Assembly: GCA_017643215.1 (NCBI GenBank)
Contig: JAEPNV010000011.1
Coordinates: 78,313 to 142,312 of the forward strand
Length of the DNA stretch: 64,000 nt
Direction: 5' to 3'
Source: Roseibium sp.
Lineage (GTDB): Bacteria > Pseudomonadota > Alphaproteobacteria > Rhizobiales > Stappiaceae
The notes under the pieces were generated by a model that was given only the letters and a program-made list of their open reading frames with translations, did no database searches and was not told the DNA's origin. A program made the position numbers and the translations under genes. This document shows, in pieces, positions 1-7,727 of the stretch; position 1 is the stretch's first letter; the number at the start of each line of letters is the position of its first letter.

Positions 1-2
1 AC

Positions 3-920
3 CCGGTCGGGCTGAGCGCCGGCGCGTTTACGCAAACCTATTCATCGGTCGGGTCATCGCTGAACAATCAATACGGACAGTCGTTTCCCGAACTCGCCCT
101 GCCGATGACCGATCCTCTCTGGCAGGCGCTGATCCGGGAGGCGAGCCTCACCGTTTCAATTGAGGGCATGGCACCTTATTCGGTGTCCTTGAAAGGCAGC
201 GCGGGCCCGGTCCGGCTGTTTGTGGCCGCCTGCTCTGAAGCCCAGCGCATCGTCGGTGAAGATGGTCTTGCGCCGGGCGCGTCGCAGGCGGAGATCGGCG
301 ATGTCGCCTGCACGGATGTGGGCCGGATCCGGTCGATTGAAGGGGTCAGGCCGGGGCAAATCGTGTTTCGCAATGTCAGCTCTGCCGCGATCAGCGTCCA
401 CTGGATCGACTACAATGGCGGCGAACGGCCCTACGCGCGCCTCGAACCCGGCCAGATTCTAGAACAGCAGACTTTTGTTTCGCATGCCTGGATAGTCCGT
501 GGCATAGGTGGACAGTGCCAGGGCATCTTCATCAGCCGCACGCCCTACCGGGAAGTCACGATCGGTACATCCGGAGCCGGACCGGCCCTCGGGCAACCGG
601 TGCTGCCGCCAGCGGACTTCGCTGGCCCCGTCCCGCCCGGACTGGTCGGCGCGGGTCCGGCCGGCCTGCCCTCCGGGCCGGGCCCCGGCAACATCGCCGA
701 CTATCTGTGCACCGCAGGCATTGATCTTAATGTCGTTTTTGCGCCCGATGGCCAGACCGCGACCGTTGCTGAAATGGGATACGGCGTCGTGACACTGCAG
801 CGTCAGGCCGATGCGTCCGGGTTTCATTACGCCGGGCAGGGTCACGTTCTCAAAGGCCAAATCCAAAACGCCACCTGGACCCGGCCGGGTCTGCGCGATG
901 TGTTTTGCGCGCGGCGATAG
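3..920 (+). CDS. VHL beta-domain-like protein, 5' end outside window
   Basis: The frame is open to the left edge, so the gene begins before base 1; the first internal ATG is at 105, but the upstream codons (reading SAGAFTQTYSSVG) are also open. The central part, around residues 85-130 counted from that ATG, reads IVFRNVSSAAISVHWIDYNG, then ARLEPGQILEQQTFVSHAWIV. This has the shape of the von Hippel-Lindau beta domain (stress on F-N-S, W-I-D-Y-G and a final Q-T-x-x-x-H-x-W). It is followed by a Pro/Gly-rich linker and a C-terminal part with two cysteines. In bacteria such domains occur in secreted or envelope-linked proteins of unknown role; the ubiquitin-ligase function of the animal protein should not be assumed. 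Family similarity is judged by eye. Confidence 0.6.
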   Translation, partial: PVGLSAGAFTQTYSSVGSSLNNQYGQSFPELALPMTDPLWQALIREASLTVSIEGMAPYSVSLKGSAGPVRLFVAACSEAQRIVGEDGLAPGASQAEIGDVACTDVGRIRSIEGVRPGQIVFRNVSSAAISVHWIDYNGGERPYARLEPGQILEQQTFVSHAWIVRGIGGQCQGIFISRTPYREVTIGTSGAGPALGQPVLPPADFAGPVPPGLVGAGPAGLPSGPGPGNIADYLCTAGIDLNVVFAPDGQTATVAEMGYGVVTLQRQADASGFHYAGQGHVLKGQIQNATWTRPGLRDVFCARR

Positions 921-1199
921 GGTTTGGTGAACATGCAAAAGGGAAGTGTGGCGGTCGGCGCAGTTTCCGATGACGGCGCCTGCACCGCACCCCAGGAGCC
1001 TTTGGGTCCAATGCCAAAACGACGATGAAAATCCTCCGAGGTTGATGACACTCCCCGGTTTTTCCGTCGTCATCCTCGGACAAGGTTCCGAGGATCCATG
1101 AAAATCAAAGCGTTATGGATGCTTGGGGCATGCCCGCGCATGACTGCCGAAAGATAAATTGGGTTGTCAGAAGTCTGCGACGATGAATGCCGTCCCTCG
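921..1199. other. intergenic region with one palindromic repeat
   Basis: No convincing gene lies between the VHL-like gene and the stop of coaA; the two genes converge here. The only clear structure is the perfect inverted repeat listed separately at 1069-1098, which could terminate transcription from either side. Confidence 0.5.
1069..1098. repeat. palindromic intergenic repeat, copy 1 (short form)
   Basis: GTCATCCTCGGAC ... TCCGAGGATCCA forms a perfect 9-bp stem (1072-1080 with 1087-1095) around a 6-nt loop. The outer sequence GTCAT.CC...GGATCCA matches the edges of three other copies in this window at 22446, 34956 and 58878. All lie between genes, as REP-like elements do. Confidence 0.6.
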
Positions 1200-2207
1200 T
1201 CAGATCTTGCGAAGCGCAACCTTCGAAACCCGGTGGCTTGCATCCTTGGTGAGGATCAAATCCGCACGCGGGCGGGTCGGCAGTATGTTCTCCTGCAAAT
1301 TCACCAGGTTGATGTCCCGCCAAATCTGACTGGCCGTTTCCAGGGCCTGCCTGTCGCTGATCCTTGAATACTTGTGAAAATAAGAACTTGGGTCGCGGAA
1401 GGCGGTCTCGCGGAGGCGCATGAACCGCTCCACGTACCAGTCTTCCAAGAGCTGTTCTTCGGCGTCGATATAGACCGAAAAATCAAAAAAATCGGAGACG
1501 AACGGCACTGCCCTGCCGTCCCTTGGCAGCTCGCGTGTCTGCAGGACGTTGAGGCCCTCCACAATCAATATGTCCGGCTTGTCGACCGTCACGGTGTGTC
1601 CGGGCATCACATCGTAGTAAAAGTGCGAGTAAACGGGCGCCCGCACGTTGCGTTTGCCGGCCTTGATGTCGGACAGGAATCTTAAAAGCCGCGGCCGGTC
1701 AAAGCTTTCGGGAAATCCTTTTTTCGACATGAGGCCCTCGGCCTCCAGCACCATGTTGGGGTAAAGGAACCCGTCTGTGGTGACCAGATCGACCTTGGGG
1801 CTCGCCGGCCAGCGGGCAAGCAGCGCGCGCAAAACACGCGAGGTCGTCGATTTGCCCACCGAGACCGACCCGGCCACACCGATGATAAACGGAATTTTGC
1901 CGTCGCGCCGGCCGAGGAACCGCTCGGTTGCCGTGTGCAGCGTGAACGTTGCTTCCGCGTAATAGGCGAGCAGCCTGGAAAGCGGCAGGTAGATCTTCTC
2001 GACCTGCTCGATGGACATCGGGTCGTTCAGGCCCTGGAGCTGGGCGACCTCTGACCCGGTCAGGGTCATGGGCGTGTCCGCGCGCAGCCGCGCCCACTGC
2101 TTTTCAGTGAAGACGCGGTAAGGGGACAGATCCATATCCCGGTTGATTGCGACTTTCTGATCCATAACTTGCGCCATCTCCGTGGCCCGACCCGAGGTCA
2201 CGAACAT
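1200..2207 (-). CDS. coaA: type I pantothenate kinase
   Basis: Phosphorylates pantothenate with ATP, the first and usually rate-setting step of coenzyme A synthesis, in the cytoplasm. The P-loop [17 protein letters not shown] near residue 110 is the signature of the bacterial CoaA (PanK-I) family, and TTDGFLYPN follows about 35 residues later, as in the family. At 335 aa it is slightly longer than the usual 310-320. The first residues are uncertain because ATGs at residues 1, 11 and 15 are all possible; [16 protein letters not shown] looks most family-like. It is the last gene of the his operon, directly after hisE, a common rhizobial arrangement. Confidence 0.95.
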   Translation of the reverse strand: MFVTSGRATEMAQVMDQKVAINRDMDLSPYRVFTEKQWARLRADTPMTLTGSEVAQLQGLNDPMSIEQVEKIYLPLSRLLAYYAEATFTLHTATERFLGRRDGKIPFIIGVAGSVSVGKSTTSRVLRALLARWPASPKVDLVTTDGFLYPNMVLEAEGLMSKKGFPESFDRPRLLRFLSDIKAGKRNVRAPVYSHFYYDVMPGHTVTVDKPDILIVEGLNVLQTRELPRDGRAVPFVSDFFDFSVYIDAEEQLLEDWYVERFMRLRETAFRDPSSYFHKYSRISDRQALETASQIWRDINLVNLQENILPTRPRADLILTKDASHRVSKVALRKI

Positions 2208-2216
2208 CCTATCCGG

Positions 2217-2540
2217 TCATCCGGCCGGTCTTGAAGCCTTCTCCTCCAGCCCGGTTTGCCCCGTACGTTTTTGAAGTTCTTCCATCACGTCTTCCAGCGG
2301 CACGTCCGCAACCTTCAGAACGACCAGCAAATGGTAAAGCACATCCGCGGCTTCCGCTGTCAGTTCGCGGCGATCGGCACGCACAGCCGCAATTGCCGCT
2401 TCTACCGCTTCTTCCCCCAGCTTCTGGGCACATTTGGCGACGCCCTTGCCCACAAGCTTGCGCGTATAGGACATCTCATCCTCGCTGGCGGCGCGCGCGG
2501 CGATAATGGCGTCAAGATCGGCCAAAGTGAAATCCGTCAT
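2217..2540 (-). CDS. hisE: phosphoribosyl-ATP pyrophosphatase
   Basis: Hydrolyses phosphoribosyl-ATP to phosphoribosyl-AMP and pyrophosphate, the second step of histidine synthesis. The 107-aa product has the all-alpha MazG-like core with [13 protein letters not shown] and [12 protein letters not shown], which supply the acidic metal ligands. The start at [12 protein letters not shown] is preferred; a longer frame begins at 2591, but its 17 extra residues resemble no HisE. It lies between hisF and coaA on the same strand. HisI is not in this window, so this is the stand-alone HisE form. Confidence 0.93.
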   Translation of the reverse strand: MTDFTLADLDAIIAARAASEDEMSYTRKLVGKGVAKCAQKLGEEAVEAAIAAVRADRRELTAEAADVLYHLLVVLKVADVPLEDVMEELQKRTGQTGLEEKASRPAG

Positions 2541-2753
2541 TGGTCTAGGCCCGTTGGACGAATTGGAGATGCATTTCGCCGGGAAACGCATCGGACAAGA
2601 TCAAGGACATCCGGCGCAGGTGATGCGGACCCATCATCAAGACGGATTTGCGCCGCGTTTGGGCGATGCGGGTCCGGCCCGCTCTGACCATATCGATCAG
2701 GGCCGTTTTCATCACGATAAGTCCGCGCGTTCCCATCAGGCCAGCGTGTCATG

Positions 2754-3533
2754 TCACCCATCCAAACGCATCGGCACTCCGGCGTCTTGCATGAACGCCT
2801 TCGCCTCATGGATCGTATAGGTGCCGAAATGGAAAATCGACGCCGCCAGCACGGCTGTCGCATGACCCTCGCGGATGCCTTCGACCATATGGTCCAAAGT
2901 CCCCACGCCGCCGGAGGCAATGACGGGCACGGGCACCGCATCTGCAATCGCGCGCGTCAAGGCGATGTTGTAGCCCGCCTTCGTGCCGTCGCGGTCCATG
3001 GAGGTCACGAGCAACTCCCCTGCGCCAAGCTCGACGACCTTTTTGGCGAACGCCACGGCGTCGATCCCGGTCGCGGTCCGTCCGCCGTGGGTGAAGATCT
3101 CGAACCGCTCCCGCTCTCCCGGCGCGTTGACCTGTTTGGCGTCGATGGAGACCACGATGCACTGCGATCCGAACTTTTCCGCCGCCTCGCGGACGAAGTC
3201 GGGATTTTTCACCGCGGCCGTGTTGATCGATACCTTGTCGGCGCCGGCCATCAAAAGCCGGCGAATGTCTTCAACGGTTCGCACGCCGCCGCCCACGGTC
3301 ACCGGCATGAAACAGGCTTCGGCCGTGCGCCGGACGACATCATAGATCGTGTCGCGCCCTTCGTGGCTGGCGGTGATGTCCAAAAAGCACAGCTCATCCG
3401 CACCCGCCGCGTCATAGGCCTTGGCGGCTTCCACCGGATCACCGGCGTCGATCAGGTCAACGAAGTTCACCCCTTTGACCACTCGGCCATCCTTGACGTC
3501 CAGGCACGGAATAACACGGGCTTTGAGGGTCAT
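2754..3533 (-). CDS. hisF: imidazole glycerol phosphate synthase, cyclase subunit
   Basis: Uses ammonia delivered by HisH to convert PRFAR into imidazole glycerol phosphate and AICAR. The 259-aa (beta/alpha)8 barrel begins [22 protein letters not shown]; the catalytic Asp of PCLDVKDG and the second Asp in VVSIDAK are both present. The C-terminal half repeats the phosphate-binding pattern ([11 protein letters not shown]). In related genomes it directly follows hisA; here a 4.3-kb island separates the two. Only 45 bp lie between its start and the divergent DUF3800 remnant, so a local promoter or read-through from the island is needed to express hisF-hisE-coaA. Confidence 0.97.
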   Translation of the reverse strand: MTLKARVIPCLDVKDGRVVKGVNFVDLIDAGDPVEAAKAYDAAGADELCFLDITASHEGRDTIYDVVRRTAEACFMPVTVGGGVRTVEDIRRLLMAGADKVSINTAAVKNPDFVREAAEKFGSQCIVVSIDAKQVNAPGERERFEIFTHGGRTATGIDAVAFAKKVVELGAGELLVTSMDRDGTKAGYNIALTRAIADAVPVPVIASGGVGTLDHMVEGIREGHATAVLAASIFHFGTYTIHEAKAFMQDAGVPMRLDG

Positions 3534-3578
3534 TGCATATCTTTACAAGTACAACTTTGCCGATTTAGGGTTTTGGCG

Positions 3579-3816
3579 ATGCGCGGCCAAAACAGATCCT
3601 TCATATTCTATGGCGACGAAAGTGGCGACCACTCTCTTACGTCGATTGATCCGGATTTTCCAGTTTTTGCTTTGTCACTTTGCGGATTCAGAAAATCGAC
3701 CTATTGCTCGAAAGTCGTACCGCAATTTCAAAGGTTCAAGTTTAAGTATTTCGGCCATGACGCCATTGTATTGCACGAACACGAAATCCGAAAACAAATC
3801 GGCGAGTTTAATATTT
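3579..3816 (+). pseudogene. DUF3800 gene, 5' fragment (interrupted by transposon)
   Basis: Starts MRGQNRSFIFYGDESGDHS; YGDESGD is the N-terminal acidic motif of DUF3800, a family thought to have an RNase H-like fold. The fragment also holds HEHEIRK. After 79 codons the frame enters the terminal repeat of the transposon and stops after FNIW at about 3821. The remaining 166 codons and the C-terminal DUF3800 motif lie at 7223-7722. The piece faces away from hisF. Base composition is clearly richer in A+T than the neighbouring his genes, which suggests the DUF3800 gene itself was acquired. Confidence 0.88.
3809..3816. repeat. target site duplication, left copy
   Basis: TAATATTT directly precedes the left transposon end; the same 8 bases follow the right end at 7215-7222. 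An 8-bp duplication is within the range known for IS1-family elements (8-9 bp). Confidence 0.93.
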
Positions 3817-3837
3817 GGTAGTGTCTCAGTTTGAAAT
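3817..3837 (+). repeat. terminal inverted repeat, left
   Basis: Begins GGTAGTGTCTCAG and is the exact reverse complement of 7194-7214 over 21 bp. The NYN gene's stop codon overlaps its inner edge. Confidence 0.95.
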
Positions 3838-4472
3838 TATTTGGCCTTAAATTTTGCTGGCCTATAGTCTTTTGGATCAAGGCATTTTTCGTAGTCTTCT
3901 TGATCAATTTTCACCCACTGTGTTTTGTCGATTCCTCTTTTAGACGAAGCTTGAGGCCCAAAAGGGTATGCTGAAACAACTTTTATCCATCGATCCTGTT
4001 CTACGGATATGTCTCTGACTTCTTGAACTATTTCCTGCAAATCTTGATCTTGGCTAAATACAACTGCAACATCAAAATTTCGTTTCCGCGCCAGTGATAC
4101 GATGTCCAACGCAAGGCGGACATCAATGCCCTTCTCTTGAGGGGTGGTCACAGTCTCCGAATTGCCGTCAATCGCTATGATTTCTTTTCGGTATCTAATT
4201 GGTCGCGTTGTTACCGCAACTCCAGCTCTCTTCAGCGCCAGAACCCTATTGGACCAATAGCCAGCCCACATTTCATTTTCATTTGGGTCAGGCACACCGG
4301 TATAAAATCTAACCAGGTTGGGAACCCAGCCGTTTTGGTCGCAAACAAATTTATGGAGTTTAATAGGATCATAATTTGGATGATGGTGGCCGAACGCATC
4401 TTTCGCATGTTGATAGAGGTTCTGCCCATCAACGAATGCCATGGCGTGTTTGATTTTTGGCTCTTGGACCAT
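3837..4472 (-). CDS. NYN-domain (LabA/DUF88-like) ribonuclease-like protein, transposon passenger
   Basis: The 211-aa protein has the PIN-like NYN fold pattern: MAFVDGQNLY near residue 11 (first metal-binding Asp), KGIDVRLALDIVSLA around 120-135, and VVFSQDQDLQEIV around 148-160. These acidic residues fit a metal-dependent RNA nuclease active site. Family members act in RNA turnover and in some phage-defence or toxin systems; this protein's substrate is unknown. It is the last gene before the left transposon end and its stop lies in the terminal repeat, so it is clearly part of the element. A hairpin resembling a terminator separates it from the transposase, so it may have its own expression signals. 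Confidence 0.85.
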   Translation of the reverse strand: MVQEPKIKHAMAFVDGQNLYQHAKDAFGHHHPNYDPIKLHKFVCDQNGWVPNLVRFYTGVPDPNENEMWAGYWSNRVLALKRAGVAVTTRPIRYRKEIIAIDGNSETVTTPQEKGIDVRLALDIVSLARKRNFDVAVVFSQDQDLQEIVQEVRDISVEQDRWIKVVSAYPFGPQASSKRGIDKTQWVKIDQEDYEKCLDPKDYRPAKFKAK

Positions 4473-4491
4473 ACGCGCTTAAAATGCAAAA

Positions 4492-4528
4492 CCCCGCCGG
4501 GGACTGTTTCCAGCCAAGTCCGACGGGG
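4492..4528 (-). terminator. hairpin between transposase and NYN gene
   Basis: Read on the minus strand, CCCCGTCGGACT pairs with AGTCCCCGGCGGGG and is followed by GTTTTGCATTTT, the form of an intrinsic terminator for transposase transcription. The NYN start codon is only about 20 nt further on, so the hairpin could also limit read-through into that gene. Confidence 0.6.
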
Positions 4529-4569
4529 AGCTAATGCTGGTATTTAAATGCATATTGGTTATCAATTCG

Positions 4570-5493
4570 TCAACACCTTTGCTGATCACGTTTCATGTAC
4601 GGTCCACGTCGTCCAGGTTTCGGCGCACGCTTGTCTAATAGGCTAACAATCCACTCAACGTCATGCAACTTATCCGTCAAGCCTGCTTGCATAGCTGGTG
4701 TAACTCTTAAACTCTTGTGGATTCTACAGTAGTTGTAGTGCACGAAGTACAGCGCCAGCGCGTGACAGTGATTGTCAAACTTTTTCGAGAACGCATTGGT
4801 CAGCCGGGTAAACCGGCGCATGCTCATGCGCATCGTCAGATTGTGCCGCTCAACGTATGAGGTTGAGACGTGCTTTTCGTTCGGGTTCCCCTTGCGAACG
4901 GTCTTCTTGATCCCGGTGCATTCTGCCGGGCTGTAGCGCGTGGTTTTGCCGGTCGGCTGGTTGCCGTACAGCTTCACCAACTGCGCATAGTCGATATCGT
5001 TCTCAAAGGCGCCTTCAACCGCGTTCAGATAGGCCTTGTGCCCGTCCGTCGTCAGTTGAACCCGGTTGCTCAACCGTGCCGCCAAATCGCTCATGAAGTG
5101 GTTGGCAAAGTCGGCATCCCGACCGCCGACGAACCAGTTGCAGATCAGCTTGCTATCCGCGTCCAGTGACGTCCAGGTCCAAACGTCCCCGGCAAAGTCC
5201 GGCATGGTCGCCGTGTCCGCGTTCTTTTCCTTCGAATAGCAAAACGACCAAATTTCATCACATTGGATGCGCTTGCTGTTCAGCCCGACAACGTTCTCAT
5301 CATGAAACTCAAGGCAAGCGTTTCCAGCATCAACGAGCAGTTTTGTCACGGTGTTGATCGACACGCCAACCACACGGGAAATCGACCGCATGGACGAGCC
5401 TTCGACCAGCATAGAAAGGATTTGCGCACGGGTTTTTAGAGGCAGCTTGTTCATGCCTCTATTATCTGAACTATTATGCTTTGTGTCAAGCAT
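4570..5493 (-). CDS. IS1-family-like DDE transposase
   Basis: Catalyses cutting and joining of the element ends. An N-terminal helix-turn-helix (RAQILSMLVEGSSMRSISRV, then VSINTVTKLL) is followed by a DDE catalytic core: QCDEIWSFCY, LTTDGHKAYL and SYVERHNLTMRMSMRRF supply D, D and E. This is the type annotated as IS1-family in many alphaproteobacteria. The frame has 307 codons from ATG at 5493; relatives typically begin at MNKLPLKTRAQ (ATG at 5454, 294 aa), so the true start is open. The 5493 ATG overlaps the stop of the upstream P63C gene as TAATG. No frameshift is needed, unlike classic IS1 InsAB'. Confidence 0.9.
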   Translation of the reverse strand: MLDTKHNSSDNRGMNKLPLKTRAQILSMLVEGSSMRSISRVVGVSINTVTKLLVDAGNACLEFHDENVVGLNSKRIQCDEIWSFCYSKEKNADTATMPDFAGDVWTWTSLDADSKLICNWFVGGRDADFANHFMSDLAARLSNRVQLTTDGHKAYLNAVEGAFENDIDYAQLVKLYGNQPTGKTTRYSPAECTGIKKTVRKGNPNEKHVSTSYVERHNLTMRMSMRRFTRLTNAFSKKFDNHCHALALYFVHYNYCRIHKSLRVTPAMQAGLTDKLHDVEWIVSLLDKRAPKPGRRGPYMKRDQQRC

Positions 5494-6569
5494 TAACGTT
5501 CATCACTAAACACGCTCAGCAGTAAACTTTGTTGACCGTAGTGGTGAGCTACCTTCTTTCGCAATTCACCCATAGATTCACAAGATTTTGCCAAACCAAC
5601 CACCTCATAACAGCGAGAAACAAGCTGACGCGCGCCGAAATTTTCAGTGAGGTTTTGATGCCATCTAATACCCGGAGCCGGGCGGTTTTCTCGAAGGTAA
5701 CGCGCCACATCCGGGTCAAGTGTGTCGTAGATCAGCTCTATAACCAGCTTGCCCCAGTACTTTGGCCGGCTATTCAAGGAGCCTTTCCAGTTTGTCAGTC
5801 GACCGAACTCTTCCCAAAGTTCATCAGGAAAGGTTTTTTCCCAAGCACGTAATTCCTCTGCGATGAAGGCTCGAAGCTTCACCTGCAACGCATCGTCATC
5901 GCGTTCGTATTGGTAACCAGTGGCCTCATCAATTAGCGCGTCTAGGCCAGTTCGCGTAAGGCCGCTAGTTAGAACCGCGCACTTAATAGCGATCTCTCGC
6001 TGTCGATCAGTGAGGGGTGCCTTTTCGTAGAGCGCCTGTACATAACCACGACATATGAGTTCAAAATGCTCGGTCGTCATGCCACGCCCAGTAAACTGCG
6101 TCCCAGGTATTGCAAACTCTCGCAATTCGGCCAGGATTAAGTCATTGTTTATAAATGATTTTAGTGATGAAACACCGATGAATTTGGCCAGGTCACCACT
6201 ATCGGCATCTGCAATCGATTTCACCGCTGACCGAAGCGCGATCACTCTGTCAGCATTGTCTAAAACATAGACGTCAAGCTCATCGCCGCCTAAGTCTATC
6301 TTCCCGCGCCATTTTGCAAACGGAGATGTCAATCCAACGTTTTCTGTTTTTGCTGGAGTTGGCGCCAAACGAGAGCTGCTAATACTAAGCTCATTCTGGT
6401 GAATATGAAGCCCAACGGATTTTCCGGCGCTGATAATTTTCTTGTGCCACTTGATCGGTATTTTCCCAGTTGTGGCCCAATACTGGATGGTGCTCTGCTT
6501 TGTGCTTAACATTCTTGCCAACTCAGATTGGCTACCAAAGCGGGATATGATTGATTCAGCTCTATTCAT
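5493..6569 (-). CDS. HTH + P63C-domain protein, transposon passenger
   Basis: The 358-aa protein begins with a Cro/YdaS-like helix-turn-helix (SIISRFGSQSELARMLSTKQSTIQYW, shown here as two helices around residues 5-30). The C-terminal half matches the P63C domain pattern: LIDEATGYQYERDDDALQ, then FIAEELRAWEKTFPDELWEEF, then YWGKLVIELIYDTL and a final RKKVAHHYGQ segment. P63C proteins are common in prophages and mobile islands; their biochemical role is unknown. The HTH suggests it controls transcription, perhaps of the element. A good ribosome site, AGGAGA, lies 8 nt before the ATG. Its stop shares one base with the first possible transposase start. Confidence 0.82.
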   Translation of the reverse strand: MNRAESIISRFGSQSELARMLSTKQSTIQYWATTGKIPIKWHKKIISAGKSVGLHIHQNELSISSSRLAPTPAKTENVGLTSPFAKWRGKIDLGGDELDVYVLDNADRVIALRSAVKSIADADSGDLAKFIGVSSLKSFINNDLILAELREFAIPGTQFTGRGMTTEHFELICRGYVQALYEKAPLTDRQREIAIKCAVLTSGLTRTGLDALIDEATGYQYERDDDALQVKLRAFIAEELRAWEKTFPDELWEEFGRLTNWKGSLNSRPKYWGKLVIELIYDTLDPDVARYLRENRPAPGIRWHQNLTENFGARQLVSRCYEVVGLAKSCESMGELRKKVAHHYGQQSLLLSVFSDER

Positions 6570-6597
6570 CGGGAAGTCTCCTGAGTTCCCGATGTGT

Positions 6598-6640
6598 CTA
6601 ACGAAAAATTTCGATAGAGTCTACCGATTTTTTTCGTTAG
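6598..6640. promoter_or_regulatory. 43-nt near-palindrome inside the transposon
   Basis: Arms of 21 nt match with three mismatches; the outer 11 bp (CTAACGAAAAA / TTTTTCGTTAG) are perfect. It covers the last codons of the 80-aa gene and the leader of the P63C gene. It could be the operator of the HTH/P63C protein, or a strong hairpin attenuating transcription into the P63C-transposase pair. Confidence 0.6.
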
Positions 6641-6863
6641 CCCACCGCTTTTTCGCCGCTTTCCGCGCAATCTCTTTCCGCCGCTCAGGCGTCATGTTCT
6701 CAGCGCGCTTGCGTCCGCCCTTCGCGCCAAGTGCCTTTGCAGCCGGGTCTTTACCGTCGTCAGGGATCGTGTCTTCCTCTTCCCCGGTGGCAATGCGGGC
6801 AACTTTGACAGCAGCGCCTATAACGTCGCCGGGGCGCTTTTGGCCTTTAGGTCCGGTAGGCAT
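6621..6863 (-). CDS. small basic protein, transposon passenger
   Basis: 80 aa, starting MPTGPKGQKRPGDVIGAAVKV and ending in a Lys/Arg/Ala-rich stretch with RKEIARKAAKKRWANEK. Similar short proteins occur widely in alphaproteobacterial mobile DNA and are variously called hypothetical, histone-like or RNA-binding; none of these is shown. The composition would suit nucleic-acid binding. Its ATG overlaps the stop of the membrane-protein gene as TAATG, so the two are probably translated together. Confidence 0.72.
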   Translation of the reverse strand: MPTGPKGQKRPGDVIGAAVKVARIATGEEEDTIPDDGKDPAAKALGAKGGRKRAENMTPERRKEIARKAAKKRWANEKNR

Positions 6864-7120
6864 TATTTACTCGTCTTCTCGTCTGACTTGGCAAACGCAT
6901 ATCCCATCGCACCGGCTATGAGCGTTGCTGCCTCTCCGGTCAGTACATTATTCAACGCGAGAACACCGACGATTGGCAGTGCGATAGAAAGCACTGTGTA
7001 TCGAATAAACTGCCAGCCGACCCCCTTGGTGTCAGTATCGGTTGTCCCTTTACGGTTCAGATATCCGACGATCAGAACTATTGGAACAGCTGACGCAATA
7101 ATAATTGAAACCCAGATCAC
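6863..7120 (-). CDS. small two-helix membrane protein, transposon passenger
   Basis: 85 aa with a hydrophobic N-terminal helix (WVSIIIASAVPIVLIVGYL) and a second one around residues 40-60 (YTVLSIALPIVGVLALNNVL), then a short Gly/Ala-rich third stretch and a charged tail (KSDEKTSK). It starts at GTG with GGAGG six bases upstream. It is the first gene inside the right transposon end, so the element's minus-strand promoter should lie in 7121-7193. No family is recognised. Confidence 0.65.
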   Translation of the reverse strand: MIWVSIIIASAVPIVLIVGYLNRKGTTDTDTKGVGWQFIRYTVLSIALPIVGVLALNNVLTGEAATLIAGAMGYAFAKSDEKTSK

Positions 7121-7193
7121 GCAGAGCCTCCATGCTTACCCCTAAGCATATAGGAAGCAGAGGCGGGATTCGATACCCTGTCAATGAGGCTGG

Positions 7194-7214
7194 ATTTCAA
7201 ACTGAGACACTACC
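7194..7214 (-). repeat. terminal inverted repeat, right
   Basis: Ends in CTGAGACACTACC and is the perfect reverse complement of the left repeat over 21 bp. Confidence 0.95.
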
Positions 7215-7222
7215 TAATATTT
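7215..7222. repeat. target site duplication, right copy
   Basis: TAATATTT, identical to 3809-3816. Confidence 0.93.
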
Positions 7223-7722
7223 TGACAGATCTCAAGCTGAGAACTGAGTTCATGGCTGACTTGTCTCGTTGCATAGAAAGTACATCCTTCCGAATCATGA
7301 GCTGTGCCATCTTGAAGGATGAACTGAATTTCGACCTGTTTCCCGATAACCCGTATTCAATAGCGTTGCGAATATGTCTGCAGAAAGCTTGGGTTTTTTT
7401 GGAAAGGCGCGGTGAAAGTGACTCAATTACACATTTTATTTTCGAAAAACGCGGCAAGAAAGAAGATGCTGAACTTGAGCTTGAGTTCCGCCGGATAGTG
7501 TCAGGTGAAAATAACCATCGAATCCCATACAGTTCATTTAGGATCCACTTTTCGGATAAAAGAACCAATTCCACGGGCATGCAAATCGCCGACTTGACCG
7601 CCAGACCTATTGCTTTGAATACATTTCGATCCAATCAAAACAATCGTGCATTCAACATAATTGCCAAAAAGATCTTCAAAGGCAAAAGTTTTTCCAATGT
7701 TGAACGAGGAATTTATGGCTGA
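7223..7722 (+). pseudogene. DUF3800 gene, 3' fragment (interrupted by transposon)
   Basis: Continues the DUF3800 frame after the transposon: 238 bases upstream plus 500 here make 738, an intact 245-codon gene with stop. The joined codon is TTG (Leu). Features include FEKRGKKEDAELELEFRRI in the middle and TGMQIADLTARPI near the end, the usual C-terminal Asp motif of DUF3800. An open frame begins at 7105 inside the transposon, but its first part is transposon sequence and not part of the gene. The fragment retains the putative catalytic C-terminal motif but lacks the N-terminal YGDESGD. Confidence 0.88.
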
Positions 7723-7727
7723 AGAAG

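Larger units (their letters stand above)
3817..7214. mobile_element. IS1-family-like transposon with passenger genes (3398 bp)
   Basis: Bounded by perfect 21-bp inverted repeats (3817-3837 and 7194-7214, outer sequence GGTAGTGTCTCAG) and an 8-bp direct duplication, so both ends are exact. All five genes are read on the minus strand: an 85-aa membrane protein, an 80-aa basic protein, a 358-aa HTH/P63C protein, the transposase and a 211-aa NYN protein. A typical IS1-type element is under 1.5 kb and carries only transposase; here about 2.4 kb is passenger DNA. Composition is AT-richer than the chromosome around it. The ends and the open transposase suggest it may still be mobile or was recently so. 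Assignment to IS1 rests on the transposase type, GG...TG-like ends and duplication size. Confidence 0.9.

Noticed and set aside
2751..3578. Upstream extension of the DUF3800 frame through hisF
   Set aside because: The extension is the reverse strand of hisF; only the part from ATG 3579 has DUF3800 similarity.
7105..7222. Start of an open frame that runs into the DUF3800 3' part
   Set aside because: These bases belong to the transposon end and the duplicated target, so any product would be a chimera rather than a native gene.
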